Shown here one piece after another: positions 46,521 through 56,761 of a DNA stretch of 59,181 nucleotides. The notes under the pieces were generated by a model. The model saw only the letters and a program-made list of their open reading frames with translations. It made no database searches and had not been told where the DNA came from. The translations under genes and the position numbers were made by a program. The number at the start of each line of letters is the position of its first letter. Positions within the stretch are counted from its first letter, which is position 1. The stretch covers positions 1 through 59,181 of the forward strand of contig JAFZSK010000107.1 in NCBI GenBank assembly GCA_017620915.1. Direction: 5' to 3'. This DNA comes from Clostridia bacterium (GTDB taxonomy: Bacteria > Bacillota > Clostridia > UBA1212 > UBA1255).

Positions 46521-48194
46521 TCATTTGCCTTTTGCCTTTTTCCCTTTGCCATTTGTTATTATGTGTCTGCCCTCTTTAACTTCCAGCAGCCGCAGTTTGC
46601 GGCCCGCGACAGTCTTTTCGGTCAATTTTACCTTTTCGCCGTCCAGCAGGACGGATCTGGCGGGGCCGGGGATATTGACCAGCAGCGGGCAGGCCGTTTC
46701 CACCACGAGCCCCGGCGCTTTGCTTGTGAGCACGGCGCGGGCACGGGACTGCCAGAACAGCGCGAGTCTGTTGGTGGTAGTGAGCAGCGGCGTGTAGCCT
46801 TTGTCCGTCCAGTGCTTCTTGGCCAGGCGCAGCGCGGCAGTGGAAAGCTCGGATCGCGGATCGTCCGGATGCAGGTAGTGGGGATGGATGAAGAACTGCG
46901 CGATGCGGCCATGCGCGGCGGCGGCGTCAATATATTTCGTTATTTTCTCCCCGCTTCCCTCTTCTCCGGAACAGCGCGGTTCGTAATACGTGAGCGGGAT
47001 CTCGAAAGCAGTCAGCATCTCGTTGCCGTGCGCCGCGTCGTCGCAGGTGTATCGCGGGAAGGACGTGCCGAAGCCGAACCCCATCAGGTCAAACGCGTTG
47101 ATGTCGGTCAGATCGCGTTCGCAGAACTTGCCGTTGTCCGCCACGATCCCGCTGAACGCCAGCCAGCGCATCCGCTCCGCGGAAGGGCCACCCTGGACAA
47201 GGCAGTGATTTACGTTGGTGACCGGCGCGAGGCCCAGCTCCTCCGTGAAAATGTCCGCCATCTGCTTCTGACCTTCGGCCGTATATGGATATTCCAGGAA
47301 GTTGCTGTGGAGCGCCACTTCGGTGCCGAGCTCCCGCAGCTTCGCCAGCTGTTCGCGGTCGATCACGAATTTCCCGCCGGCGGACATCACATTGATATGG
47401 TACGGCAATCCAATAGCGCGGGCAACCTGCGCCGCCCTCAGATCCAGTTCCGCCGACGCGTGATCGTCGTCGCCCGAGATGTGCAGCGCAAGATCCGGCA
47501 CGCCGCCATCCGCAGCGGGGGGCAATTTGTACAGCGACGGCACCTCAAGTTTGTCCAGGATGCGTTCGAGCTCGCCGACGAGCAGATCGTTATATGGTAT
47601 AGTCGTGTCATAGTCCGCCGGCACGGGCCGCGTGTCGGGCGTGCGGCCGATGGGAAACTCGAACACCGGCGCGCCGAGCGGATCGCCGTCGCCGCTGTAC
47701 CAGACCGAGGCCGGGAGGTCGAACAGGAAGTGCCAGACGTTGTCCCCGCGCTTCACCAGCAGCGGTTCTTTGGGCTTGCCCTCCGGCCGCACTTCGCCTG
47801 TGTAGCCCGTGGTCAGTACCTCGGTTGTCCCCGCCTGCGGTTCTTCGACCGGCGCGAACAGCGGCGGCAGCACCGTCGTTTTGCTGTTCGATTCCTTCAC
47901 CGGATACCAGCCGCAGATGTGCGGTCGCTTCGCCGCGGGCGTCAACGGCGCGCCGATGCGCGTACCCAGCATTATTACCGCGCCGGGTCCGTCCGGTACG
48001 GCGTCAATGCTCTCCGCCCCGATCAGCAGCACGTCGTCTTTGCCCAGCATACCCAGCGCCTCCGGTGCACACGCAGTGCCCGATATGCCCATATATTTGA
48101 GCAGCGCACGGATGTACGCGGGCGTGTAGTCCTGCCCCGCCGCGTTAAGCTGATTGCGCTTGTTCGTATCAAACAGATAAAAAACATTTCTCAT
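46521..48194 (-). CDS. Polysaccharide deacetylase-like protein
   Basis: This 557-residue protein has a central part that resembles the NodB/CE4 deacetylase superfamily: LHISGDDDHASAELD (residues 237-251, with Asp242-244 and His245 as candidate metal ligands), then PYHINVMSAGG, LGTEVALHSNF and, near residue 440, FIHPHYLH. The N-terminal 230 residues are not typical of CE4 enzymes and include a Rossmann-like strand pattern (DVLLIGAESID, GAVIMLGTRIG). There is no signal peptide. A role in modifying a glycan is possible, but the deacetylase call rests on a few motifs. The C-terminal KGKKAKGK tail is basic. GAGGG precedes the ATG. Confidence 0.6.
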   Translation of the reverse strand: MRNVFYLFDTNKRNQLNAAGQDYTPAYIRALLKYMGISGTACAPEALGMLGKDDVLLIGAESIDAVPDGPGAVIMLGTRIGAPLTPAAKRPHICGWYPVKESNSKTTVLPPLFAPVEEPQAGTTEVLTTGYTGEVRPEGKPKEPLLVKRGDNVWHFLFDLPASVWYSGDGDPLGAPVFEFPIGRTPDTRPVPADYDTTIPYNDLLVGELERILDKLEVPSLYKLPPAADGGVPDLALHISGDDDHASAELDLRAAQVARAIGLPYHINVMSAGGKFVIDREQLAKLRELGTEVALHSNFLEYPYTAEGQKQMADIFTEELGLAPVTNVNHCLVQGGPSAERMRWLAFSGIVADNGKFCERDLTDINAFDLMGFGFGTSFPRYTCDDAAHGNEMLTAFEIPLTYYEPRCSGEEGSGEKITKYIDAAAAHGRIAQFFIHPHYLHPDDPRSELSTAALRLAKKHWTDKGYTPLLTTTNRLALFWQSRARAVLTSKAPGLVVETACPLLVNIPGPARSVLLDGEKVKLTEKTVAGRKLRLLEVKEGRHIITNGKGKKAKGK

Positions 48195-48244
48195 TTTCTG
48201 CGACCCTCTTCAAAAATGATGTTTTCGGCGCCGTGCCGCATCGC

Positions 48245-48565
48245 TTATTTAAACCATACGTAATTGCAGAACAGAATGAACAGCAGGTAGATCACAACAA
48301 ATACCGCGGCCACCGCCAGCGCTGCGCCGACCACGCCTAAGATCAGGAAAAGCGTTTGTTTTTTGTCCAGTTCGCCCAGTTTTTCACGGTTGGCTTCTGA
48401 TCTTTCCGGATCCGTTTCACCGGGCAGCGGGTTGTGCCAGGGCATGCCGTCAACGTTCATATTGGCGATCACCCGGCCGTCGTCTTCCGGATCAAAGCGC
48501 TTTGCCTGTTTTTTGGCCTGTTTCCGGGCCAGCTTTTCTGCTTTTTTGTCTGCTTTGCTGCTCAT
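48245..48565 (-). CDS. Small tail-anchored membrane protein
   Basis: This 106-residue protein has a Lys/Ala-rich N-terminus (KADKKAEKLARKQAKKQAKR), a middle segment rich in Pro, Asp and Asn, and one C-terminal hydrophobic segment (about 72-100). Nothing identifies its function. It begins after AGGTGG and lies 50 bases upstream of the deacetylase-like gene, probably as one unit. Confidence 0.7.
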   Translation of the reverse strand: MSSKADKKAEKLARKQAKKQAKRFDPEDDGRVIANMNVDGMPWHNPLPGETDPERSEANREKLGELDKKQTLFLILGVVGAALAVAAVFVVIYLLFILFCNYVWFK

Positions 48566-48603
48566 GCTGCCACCTGCCTTTCTGTCACGATCTTAATTTC
48601 AGC

Positions 48604-48645
48604 AAAACGGCGCGCCGGCGCTGTCATACAGCAACCGCCGCGCCG
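48604..48645 (-). terminator. Terminator of the opp operon
   Basis: A GC-rich hairpin with outer arms CGGCGCG/CGCGCCG and an inner partial stem is followed on the minus strand by TTTTGC. It starts about 40 bases after the oppF stop codon. Confidence 0.7.
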
Positions 48646-48686
48646 GGTAGTTCAGGACCGATAGCGGATTCTTTTGGACGTCCGCA

Positions 48687-49889
48687 TCAGCCGTTGTCAA
48701 TAGAATCCAGTTTCGCCGCCTCTTCCGCCTTCTTGATCTTCTTGGCCTTCTTGAGGTTTTCTTCTTCGTTCTTTATGGTTTCTTTGATCTCCTGCTCGTA
48801 CATGTCATTTTCTTCCTGCGTATTGTACAGGTGGCAGGCACAGAAGTGACCGGGTTCGATCTCTTTGTACGCAGGCACCGCGTATTTGCATATCATATGG
48901 CACTCTTTGCAGCGCGTATGGAATTTACAGCCCGCGGGCGGATTGGCCGGAGACGGGATGCTGCCTTCCAGTACGATGCGTTCCATTTTGTAATCGGGAT
49001 CCGGCACGGGGATCGCCGAGAACAGCGCCTTGGTGTACGGATGCAGCGGATTCGAGAAGATCTTATCCGTCTCGGCGTATTCAACAAGGTTGCCCAGGTA
49101 CATGACGCCGACGGTATCCGATATGTGTTCGACCACCGACAGATCGTGGGAAATGAACAGGTAGGTCAGGTTGAACTCTTTCTGGAGCTGCTTGAGCAGG
49201 TTGATGATCTGCGCCTGGATCGACACGTCCAGCGCGGATACAGGCTCGTCGCAGACAATGAAGTCCGGGTTGAGCGCCAGCGCGCGGGCAATGCATATAC
49301 GCTGCCGCTGACCGCCGGAGAACTCGTGCGGATACCGGTCTTTGTGATATTCCTGCAGGCCGCACGCGCGCATGATCATCGAAATATATTCATCATATTT
49401 GTCTTTGGGGACAATATTATGCTCGCGCACCGCCTCACCGATGATCTCGCCTACCGGCAGTCTGGGCGACAGACTGGAGTACGGATCCTGGAAGATGATT
49501 TGTATCTTCGGGCGCAGTTTGCGGAGTTCGTTCTTGTGGAGTTTGAAAATGTCAACGCCGTTGAACAGCACTTCGCCTTCGGTGATATCCTGCAGCCGCA
49601 GGAGCGTCCGCCCGGCGGTGGATTTGCCGCAACCGGATTCACCCACCAGACCCATCGTAGTGCCGCGCTTGATCTTGAAGGAAATACCGTCGACCGCTTT
49701 TACATTGCCGATGACCCGGCGGAAAAAGCTGGATTTGATCGGGAAGTATTTCTTCATATTGCGAACTTCCAACAGATACTCGGAATCCGGAGTATTGTCG
49801 TCAGGCAGGAACTCGGTGACCGGTACGCTGCCGGACTGTGCTGTATTATTCTCTTCATCCAGGATAATAGTTTTATTGTTTTCTGCCAT
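48687..49889 (-). CDS. oppF: Oligopeptide ABC transporter ATPase OppF
   Basis: One of two ATPases that power the peptide importer (400 residues). The ABC core has Walker A GESGCGKST, the signature SGGQRQR and Walker B DFIVCDEP. The C-terminal oligopeptide-permease domain ends with cysteines (CKFHTRCKECHMICKY) that in this group can hold an Fe-S cluster. The ATG at 49889 follows GGGAGGATAA and lies one base after the oppD stop codon. About 35 residues precede the ABC core, and a Lys/Glu-rich tail follows it. Confidence 0.94.
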   Translation of the reverse strand: MAENNKTIILDEENNTAQSGSVPVTEFLPDDNTPDSEYLLEVRNMKKYFPIKSSFFRRVIGNVKAVDGISFKIKRGTTMGLVGESGCGKSTAGRTLLRLQDITEGEVLFNGVDIFKLHKNELRKLRPKIQIIFQDPYSSLSPRLPVGEIIGEAVREHNIVPKDKYDEYISMIMRACGLQEYHKDRYPHEFSGGQRQRICIARALALNPDFIVCDEPVSALDVSIQAQIINLLKQLQKEFNLTYLFISHDLSVVEHISDTVGVMYLGNLVEYAETDKIFSNPLHPYTKALFSAIPVPDPDYKMERIVLEGSIPSPANPPAGCKFHTRCKECHMICKYAVPAYKEIEPGHFCACHLYNTQEENDMYEQEIKETIKNEEENLKKAKKIKKAEEAAKLDSIDNG

Positions 49890-49890
49890 A

Positions 49891-51177
49891 TTACTTATCC
49901 TCCCGGGCACCGGTCTTATCGGTCTGACCGTTTGCGTTCACACTCTCGGCCATCTTTTTCTTCCGGTTCTTATTGTACTCCACTCTGTCTTCCAGCAGCT
50001 GCGAATTCGGGATGATCTGAGAACGTCCCACGACCTCTCCTTTGTCCGCGAACAGATGGCAGGACACCACATGCGTGTCGCTGATGCGGATCTCGCTGGG
50101 ATACTTGCCGGAGCAACGCTCATGGTCACACAGATCGCAGCGGTCTCTGAAATAGCAGTAGTCGGGCATGTTGACCGGGTTGGGCACGTTGCCGGGAATA
50201 TTGTACAGTTCATCGACCTGCTTGCCGACCACCGGCTTGGATTTCATCAGACCGATGGTGTACGGGTGGCACGGATTGTGGAATATGTCGTGCGCGGTAC
50301 CTTTTTCCACGACGCGGCCCGCATACATGACCACCACGTAATCGGCCATTTCGGCGATGACGCCCAGGTCGTGGGTGATCAGCATGATCGAGCTGTTGAT
50401 CTTGTCCTTCAGGTTGCGCAGGAGGTCCAGGATCTGCGCCTGGATCGTCACATCCAGCGCCGTCGTGGGCTCGTCGGCAATGATCAGCTTAGGGTCGCAC
50501 GCAAGAGCAATGGCGATCATGACTCTCTGACGCATACCGCCGGACAATTCATGCGGATACATGTTGTACACGCCTTCCGCGTTGGCAATGCCGACCATTT
50601 CCAGCATCTCCATCGTACGGTCGTGTATCTGTTCTTTTGTCATCTCGCTGTGGTGCAGCTCCAGCACCTCGTTGATCTGCGCACCGATCCGGAATACCGG
50701 ATTCAGGCTGGTCATAGGCTCCTGGAAGATCATGGAGATCTTGTTGCCGCGGATCTCCTGCATCACCGAAGTCGGCGTGTTCACGATATTGTACGCGGTG
50801 CCGTCTTCGTTGCTAAGCCGGATCTCGCCGCCGACCACCTGGCCGGTGGGGCGCTGAAGCAGCTGCATTATTGAAAGCGATGTGACGCTTTTGCCGCAGC
50901 CGGACTCACCCACGACGCCGACCGTAGAGCATTTCGGGATATCGAAGGATACGCCGTCCACCGCGCGCACCACACCGATGTCGGTAAAGAAGTATGTACA
51001 TACGTTGTCCAGTTCCACTATGTTGTTTTCATCGCGCATAGAGGTGATATACTGGGAAGGATCTCTTTTAGAGTCGTTGCGCAGTTTCTCCAGATATTTG
51101 GTTATGATCCGATTTTCCTTGGAGATCTTATGCGAGTCGCTGCCGGACAAATAATTCTTTTTCTTATTCTTACTCAT
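49891..51177 (-). CDS. oppD: Oligopeptide ABC transporter ATPase OppD
   Basis: The second ATPase of the importer (428 residues) has Walker A GESGCGKSV, the signature LSGGMRQR, Walker B KLIIADEP and the C-terminal peptide-transporter domain with cysteines (YCYFRDRCDLCDHERC). An N-terminal extension of about 60 residues, rich in Lys and Asn, precedes the ABC core. A Lys/Arg-rich tail extends the C-terminus beyond the usual length. Confidence 0.94.
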   Translation of the reverse strand: MSKNKKKNYLSGSDSHKISKENRIITKYLEKLRNDSKRDPSQYITSMRDENNIVELDNVCTYFFTDIGVVRAVDGVSFDIPKCSTVGVVGESGCGKSVTSLSIMQLLQRPTGQVVGGEIRLSNEDGTAYNIVNTPTSVMQEIRGNKISMIFQEPMTSLNPVFRIGAQINEVLELHHSEMTKEQIHDRTMEMLEMVGIANAEGVYNMYPHELSGGMRQRVMIAIALACDPKLIIADEPTTALDVTIQAQILDLLRNLKDKINSSIMLITHDLGVIAEMADYVVVMYAGRVVEKGTAHDIFHNPCHPYTIGLMKSKPVVGKQVDELYNIPGNVPNPVNMPDYCYFRDRCDLCDHERCSGKYPSEIRISDTHVVSCHLFADKGEVVGRSQIIPNSQLLEDRVEYNKNRKKKMAESVNANGQTDKTGAREDK

Positions 51178-51194
51178 AGCTTCCTCCCGTCAGA

Positions 51195-53159
51195 TCACCG
51201 TTTCATCTTGGGGTCGAACGCGTCGCGCAGACCGTCGCCCACGAAGTTGAAGGCAATGACCGCCAGACAGATCAGCACGCCGACCGGTATCCAGATGTAA
51301 GTATAGCTCTTCATCGATTCGATATCGGAGACGGAGTTGATCATGTTGCCCCAGGTGGCATACGGATGCTTCACGCCCAGGCCCAGGTAGGACAACGTGG
51401 ATTCGAGAAGGATAACGCCGCCGAGGCCCATTGTCATCGATACGATCAGCTGCGGCATCACGTTGGGAACGAGATGCTTGAATATCCGGCGGCCGGTCTT
51501 CAGACCGGTGGCTTCCGCCGCGGTCATGAATTCCTGCTCTCTCAGGGACAATATCTGTCCTCTGACCAGACGGGCAATTCCTGACCAGCCCAGAATACCC
51601 AGAACTACCATCATCCACAACAGACGTATATACGGCTTGACCTGCTGCTGATCGAAGACCGATGCCAGAATGATCATGATCGGCATCGTTGGAATACAGT
51701 AGAATATATCCACCAGACGCATGATCAGCGTATCGACCCAGCCTCCGAAGAAACCGGCCAGACCGCCCATTAAGACACCCAGGATAGTCTCCAGGAACAC
51801 GACCACAAAACCGACCAGCAATGAAATACGGCCGCCGTACATTATACGCGCGATAACATCGTAACTGTCGCCGTCGGTGCCCAGAAGATGCTTCCAGGAA
51901 GGTCTCTCAAATAGCGACCAGACTTCGGTACGCTGGTTGTAGCTCACATGGTAGCGCACTTCGCCCGCGACTTCCTTCCGCTCGATGTTGAGCGTTTCCG
52001 GCACCAGCACTATATTGCCGGCTTCGTCACGGTCGTACTGCCCTTCATTGTTAAGCTGCGGCACGCTGTACTCGAACGACGCGTCGCGTTCATTTTTATC
52101 GATCATCGTCTCTACTTCGGCGACCAGCGTGCTCTTGAACTCGATGTCAAATGAGTCTTTACCCTCGCGGCTGCGGATGGCGTATTGGGAAATACCGGCG
52201 GTAACAGTGCCCGCTTCATCCTTTATCAGGTCTTCCTCACCGGAGGTATCGATGGTATATTTTTTGCCGTCGATCGTAAACTCTTTGGTGTCGTATAATG
52301 CGGTCAACGCCGCGACCTGGAACTCCTCGTTCAGCGTTTCACCTGCGTTGTGGCTGTCAAATACCAGCTTGCTGGCCAGTATTCCGGGAACGATCCGCGG
52401 ATCACCTTCCGGGAACAGCGAATACACGTTAGCGGTGCCCTTGCTGACCAGTTCAATAGAATAAGTGTGGCCGTCGAGTGTCAGTTCCAGCTTGCTGTCG
52501 CCGCGCTGGGCGTTTGTTATTGCCGCGATTATCTGACTCTTATGCTCTGCCGGAAGTTCGCCGGTGGTCACTTCGTTGGTAAACCGATCGACCGAGCAAA
52601 GCTTGCCTCCGACCAGGTACAGTACATAAACATCCTCACCCAGCTTGCGCACTTCAAAGATGTCGCCGGTCGCAGCGTTTTTTCTCTGGATCGCGGCGCC
52701 GCCGTTGTCTTCGAAATCCTTGATATACGAGTCAACGTAGTTCCTGACATCGTCTTTCTCGTCGGTATTCAGGAAATACCGTACGAAGGAAGTAGGCTCG
52801 CCGCATACCGCATATTCGCGCTCAATATCGTTTATTCCGGTGAATTTCTGCGTCTGTTTGTACGGATAGAACAGAGGGCCGAGGAAGCACAGCGTAAACA
52901 GGATGATCAAAATGATCAAACCCACCATCGCGAGTTTATTGCGGAAGAAACGTTTCGCCACCAGGCGCGAAGGACTCAGTACTTTAACGCGCGAAGCGTC
53001 GTCCAGGCGCATGGGCTGATCGCCTTCTTCAGCAGCTTTTGCGGCATTTTCGGTTTCTTCTTTAAGCTTCAGTTTTTCATACAGCAGATTGACATTTTCA
53101 CCGGTGGTATCGATGTTTACGTCTTCGTAATTAAGGTTGTCGTGGTTATTGTCTGCCAT
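51195..53159 (-). CDS. oppC: Oligopeptide ABC permease OppC with large extracellular insert
   Basis: A permease subunit of about 654 residues, roughly twice the usual 300. After a cytoplasmic N-terminus and the first membrane segment (about 77-98), an insert of about 300 residues (about 100-410) with beta-rich, Asp/Glu-rich sequence lies outside the membrane before the normal permease continues at HLLGTDGDSYDVIARIMYGG. The remaining five segments contain the ABC-binding EAA loop (EFMTAAEATGL). The insert may contact the peptide-binding protein. The ATG at 53159 follows GAGGTG. Confidence 0.9.
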   Translation of the reverse strand: MADNNHDNLNYEDVNIDTTGENVNLLYEKLKLKEETENAAKAAEEGDQPMRLDDASRVKVLSPSRLVAKRFFRNKLAMVGLIILIILFTLCFLGPLFYPYKQTQKFTGINDIEREYAVCGEPTSFVRYFLNTDEKDDVRNYVDSYIKDFEDNGGAAIQRKNAATGDIFEVRKLGEDVYVLYLVGGKLCSVDRFTNEVTTGELPAEHKSQIIAAITNAQRGDSKLELTLDGHTYSIELVSKGTANVYSLFPEGDPRIVPGILASKLVFDSHNAGETLNEEFQVAALTALYDTKEFTIDGKKYTIDTSGEEDLIKDEAGTVTAGISQYAIRSREGKDSFDIEFKSTLVAEVETMIDKNERDASFEYSVPQLNNEGQYDRDEAGNIVLVPETLNIERKEVAGEVRYHVSYNQRTEVWSLFERPSWKHLLGTDGDSYDVIARIMYGGRISLLVGFVVVFLETILGVLMGGLAGFFGGWVDTLIMRLVDIFYCIPTMPIMIILASVFDQQQVKPYIRLLWMMVVLGILGWSGIARLVRGQILSLREQEFMTAAEATGLKTGRRIFKHLVPNVMPQLIVSMTMGLGGVILLESTLSYLGLGVKHPYATWGNMINSVSDIESMKSYTYIWIPVGVLICLAVIAFNFVGDGLRDAFDPKMKR

Positions 53160-53169
53160 GTCATTCACC

Positions 53170-54171
53170 TCAATTCACTCTGACTCGCGGGTCAACGACC
53201 GCGTAGAGGATGTCCGCAATGATGTTGCCCAGCAGCGTCAATATAGACATGAGCGTCAGGTAGAACATCGTGAACGGTATGTCGCCGGTGGTCATAGAGT
53301 AGTAGGAAACGTATCCGATACCGTCGATAGAAAACAGCGTCTCGGTAATAAGAGCGCCGGAAAACAGGCCCGGAAGCGTTCCGCCCAAAAGCGTTACTAT
53401 TGGGATCAATGTATTTCTGAAAGCATGGTATCCGATGACTTTACGCTCCGACAGACCTTTCGCGCGGGCAGTTCTGATGTAATCCGCGTTCAGAACTTCC
53501 AGCATGTTGGTGCGGGTGTACCGCATCAGACCGCCGATGCTTATGAATATCAAAGTCATAGCGGGAAGTACAAAATGTTTTGCAACATCCCAGAATGCTT
53601 CCCATGATGTCGCGGTGGTGGAAATGAAATCGCGGCTGTGCATACCGCCTATGTCGAACCAGCCCAGCTTGATCGCGAAAACCAGTTTCAGCACCGTGGC
53701 GACGAAAAACGTCGGCAATGAAATACCTATCAGGGCCACACATGTCACTGTATAGTCCGTAACACTATATTGTTTCTTGGCGGCAACGACGCCAAGCGGA
53801 ATTGCTATGATTATTTCAAAAATAAAAGCAATAAGACCTAATGCAAAACTGTTCCATATTACCTTGGAAAATTTTTCAGTACACGACAGATTCCATCTCC
53901 AGCTTTCGCCGAATTTGCCCTGTAATGCATTCCAAAGCCACGTAAAATAACCTTTTACAAGGCCTTTATCTCTGCCGGTCTCCTTGTTAAGCTGTTCCAG
54001 CCATTGTTGGTAAGTTTTGCCTCCCTGCTTTGCTGTGGCCGCCGCCAGCTCCCGCGCCGTCGTTTCGACGTAGTTGCTGGGAATAAGATACGTCAATGTG
54101 TAAATAATAAACATTACAAAGAACAGTATGACGACCGCGAGCAGTAACCGTTTTACAATAAACTTAGCCAT
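53170..54171 (-). CDS. oppB: Oligopeptide ABC permease OppB
   Basis: The first permease subunit (333 residues) has a membrane segment at the N-terminus, a moderate extracellular loop with TARELAAATAKQGG, and five further segments. The EAA loop is visible near DYIRTARAKGLSERKVIGYHA, which docks the ATPases. It lies downstream of oppA and 10 bases before oppC. GGAGCG precedes the ATG. Confidence 0.93.
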   Translation of the reverse strand: MAKFIVKRLLLAVVILFFVMFIIYTLTYLIPSNYVETTARELAAATAKQGGKTYQQWLEQLNKETGRDKGLVKGYFTWLWNALQGKFGESWRWNLSCTEKFSKVIWNSFALGLIAFIFEIIIAIPLGVVAAKKQYSVTDYTVTCVALIGISLPTFFVATVLKLVFAIKLGWFDIGGMHSRDFISTTATSWEAFWDVAKHFVLPAMTLIFISIGGLMRYTRTNMLEVLNADYIRTARAKGLSERKVIGYHAFRNTLIPIVTLLGGTLPGLFSGALITETLFSIDGIGYVSYYSMTTGDIPFTMFYLTLMSILTLLGNIIADILYAVVDPRVRVN

Positions 54172-54250
54172 ATTCGCTCCTTAAACATTAAAGTTTCGGC
54201 AAGCGCCCCCGAAGGTGGCGCTTGCCGAAATATCGAGTCACAAATCCGTA

Positions 54251-56761
54251 TTACTGAACCGGATTCATCTCGAGCAACTGAATATCATTCATCCAACCCC
54301 AGAACGTGGTGATGTCCGGAGTAACGGTGCTCATGTTGACTCTCTCGGTGCTGAAGATGATAGCATTCTGTCTCTGGTAAGTCGGGATCTCAACGCCCCA
54401 GTCCATAATGATATCAAGGCACTCTTTGTAAACGCCTTTTCTGTAGTTGTGGTCAGCGCTCTTTCTGGCATCCATGATGAGTTTGTCGAGCTGATCATCC
54501 TGGATCCTGTAGTGGTTGGACTCAGAAGAGCCGGGCACACCTACGACGTTGGAGCTGTGGTAGACCTGATACATATCCGGGTCAACAGCAGCGCCCCAGG
54601 CAGCAGTCCAGAAGTCCTGCGTGCCGGCATCCAGAGCATCCCAAAGGACGTCGGAGTCAGACGGGTCGTTGATGTTCAGCGTGATACCGATAGAAGCAAG
54701 CTGATCTTTAACGTCGGTAAGGATACCGTAAGCGGGGTGGTCGCCTTTGCCGTCGCCGGGGACGATCACTTCGTATTCAAGGCGGGCGCCTCTGGGAGCT
54801 TCGACGAATTTCTTCGCGCTGTCATCCCAGGTGAAGCCGGCGGCTTTGAAGAAGCCGATAGCAGCCTCAAGAGCAGCGGCGCATCTCTCGTCGTAAGTCA
54901 TCGCATCGGTGAAAATAGAATTGCCGTTCACATCTTTGGAGTACGCGATAGCATAGCCCTGATCATTCGGCTTCGGAGCCGCCCAGGAAGTATTAGAAAT
55001 CGGGTACTGGATGATGGAAGCTCTCTCGCCGTAGTAGGAGAGAATGTTCTTCTCTCTGTTGGCGGCAAACAGAGTAGCAAAGCCTTTGCGCAGATTCTTG
55101 GAAGCCTCGCTGGCGGGTTCGCCACCTACGGAAACGTTGGTAGCGTTGGCGCCGATGTAACCGTAGCCCAGGTTGTCAACGGTGCTCGTCGTGACGACGT
55201 TACCGGTGATCTCGCCGTTGGAGTTGGCTTTCTTGATGGATTCGACCGCGCTGGTGGTGAAAGAAGGATCGGTCACGTCGAAGGAGCCGGAGGTAACGCC
55301 GGGAACCTTGTCAGCATCGTCGGTTTCCTGGAATTTGATGTACTTGATCTTCGGGCTGCCATCGAAGTAGTTGGTGTTTCTCTCGAACAGAACTACGCCG
55401 TTGCTGTACTCTTTGAACATGTACGGACCGGCGCCCATGGGAGCGGAGGTCTTAGCTTTAACGCTGGACAGATCGCCTTTGGTGAAGCCGAAGCTGCCGT
55501 TGTCGGGATCCCACTTGGCCTCATCGCCGTAGTAGTGCATAGGAGCAACATACACGCCGATGTGGTAGATAGCGGTGGCGTCGAATTCGGTCATCTTGAT
55601 GGTGATCTCATAGTCGTTGACCATCTTGATGCCTTCGATGTTGAGGTTGGCTTCACCGGTTTTGATACCCTGAGCGTAGTAGTCACCTTTGCCCAGAGCG
55701 GTCAGTTCGTTGTCAACGTAAACATCGAGAGTGTCGTCAGCCTTCTCTTTGTTCAGGCCTTCGTAATCATAGCCGTAAGCACCCAGGATCTCGCCCCAGT
55801 AGAACGTAGCATCCGGATATTCGCCTTTGTTCATATCGAAAGTCTTTTCGGTAACAGCGCTGGTGAAAGTGCCGTCGAAAACTTTCTGATATTTCGGGTT
55901 GCCTTCAGCATCAACAGCGGGTTCGCCGTTCTCGTCAAGAACCGGGATAGGCTCGCCGTTTTCGTCGAGAGCGTTGACCTTGTTGGCTTTACCGAAGCCC
56001 CAAAGAGCCATGCCGAGCACGACCTTCAGAGAATCGTTAGCCGTGATCTCGTCAGCAGTCTTGCCGATATAAGCTTCAGAATAGCTGATGTAATTGCTGA
56101 CGCAGTAGTCGATGATGGACTGAGCGTATTTAACGCCGGCAGCATCGAACGCGGCCCAGTAAGTATCAGCGTCTTCTTTGGTGAACAGGCTGTAATCGGT
56201 GTTGTCCGGTTTCGCCGCAAAGATCAGAGAGGCTTTGGTGGACATGTTCTTCTGATAGTCTTCCATGCCTACGATGGGCAGAGCAGAGAACGTGGTGGAT
56301 CCGGTGTAGGTAGGATCGCAGTACACATAAATGGAGAACAGAACGTCCTTCGCGGTGAGCTCTTTGCCGTCGCTGAACTTAACGCCTTTCTTCAGAATGA
56401 TGTCATAATCGACGGTGCCATCATCGTTGATGGTCTCGGTGACATCGGTGAGACCGGTGTAAGTATACTCGGTTCCGTTGTAGGTTCTCTTTTCGCCTTC
56501 GATACCTTTGTAAACCACATTGCCTTCGCGGTCGGTGGAAATCAGACCGACAGTGGTCATGCCTACGACATCCTGGTCATAAGCAGTGGTGGCAAAGAAG
56601 GGGCTGAATTTACCGGAAAATCTGGAATAACCAACGACAAGCGTGTCGCCGCCAATATAGTCATCGGTGTTATCCGTCTTTTTGACTTTGCAGCCGGCAA
56701 AAGCAGTAATTACAAGAGAAAGTACAAGCAACAGAGCAAATACTTTTGTAATTTTCTTCAT
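54251..56761 (-). CDS. oppA: Oligopeptide-binding lipoprotein OppA, enlarged
   Basis: This family 5 extracellular solute-binding protein (836 residues; 500-600 is usual) captures peptides for the importer. It begins MKKITKVFALLLVLSLVITA with a lipobox ending at Cys24 (AFAGC). Family landmarks are the N-terminal DTLVVGYSRFSGKFSPFF, KKGVKFSDGKELTAKDV and, near the end, DPDMYQVYHSS. Extra sequence of about 200 residues (roughly 150-360), including PVLDENGEPAVDAEGNP, is inserted in the peptide-binding lobe. The ATG at 56761 follows GGAGG at eight bases. Base composition is less GC-rich and more even than in neighbouring genes, which fits high expression. Confidence 0.93.
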   Translation of the reverse strand: MKKITKVFALLLVLSLVITAFAGCKVKKTDNTDDYIGGDTLVVGYSRFSGKFSPFFATTAYDQDVVGMTTVGLISTDREGNVVYKGIEGEKRTYNGTEYTYTGLTDVTETINDDGTVDYDIILKKGVKFSDGKELTAKDVLFSIYVYCDPTYTGSTTFSALPIVGMEDYQKNMSTKASLIFAAKPDNTDYSLFTKEDADTYWAAFDAAGVKYAQSIIDYCVSNYISYSEAYIGKTADEITANDSLKVVLGMALWGFGKANKVNALDENGEPIPVLDENGEPAVDAEGNPKYQKVFDGTFTSAVTEKTFDMNKGEYPDATFYWGEILGAYGYDYEGLNKEKADDTLDVYVDNELTALGKGDYYAQGIKTGEANLNIEGIKMVNDYEITIKMTEFDATAIYHIGVYVAPMHYYGDEAKWDPDNGSFGFTKGDLSSVKAKTSAPMGAGPYMFKEYSNGVVLFERNTNYFDGSPKIKYIKFQETDDADKVPGVTSGSFDVTDPSFTTSAVESIKKANSNGEITGNVVTTSTVDNLGYGYIGANATNVSVGGEPASEASKNLRKGFATLFAANREKNILSYYGERASIIQYPISNTSWAAPKPNDQGYAIAYSKDVNGNSIFTDAMTYDERCAAALEAAIGFFKAAGFTWDDSAKKFVEAPRGARLEYEVIVPGDGKGDHPAYGILTDVKDQLASIGITLNINDPSDSDVLWDALDAGTQDFWTAAWGAAVDPDMYQVYHSSNVVGVPGSSESNHYRIQDDQLDKLIMDARKSADHNYRKGVYKECLDIIMDWGVEIPTYQRQNAIIFSTERVNMSTVTPDITTFWGWMNDIQLLEMNPVQ

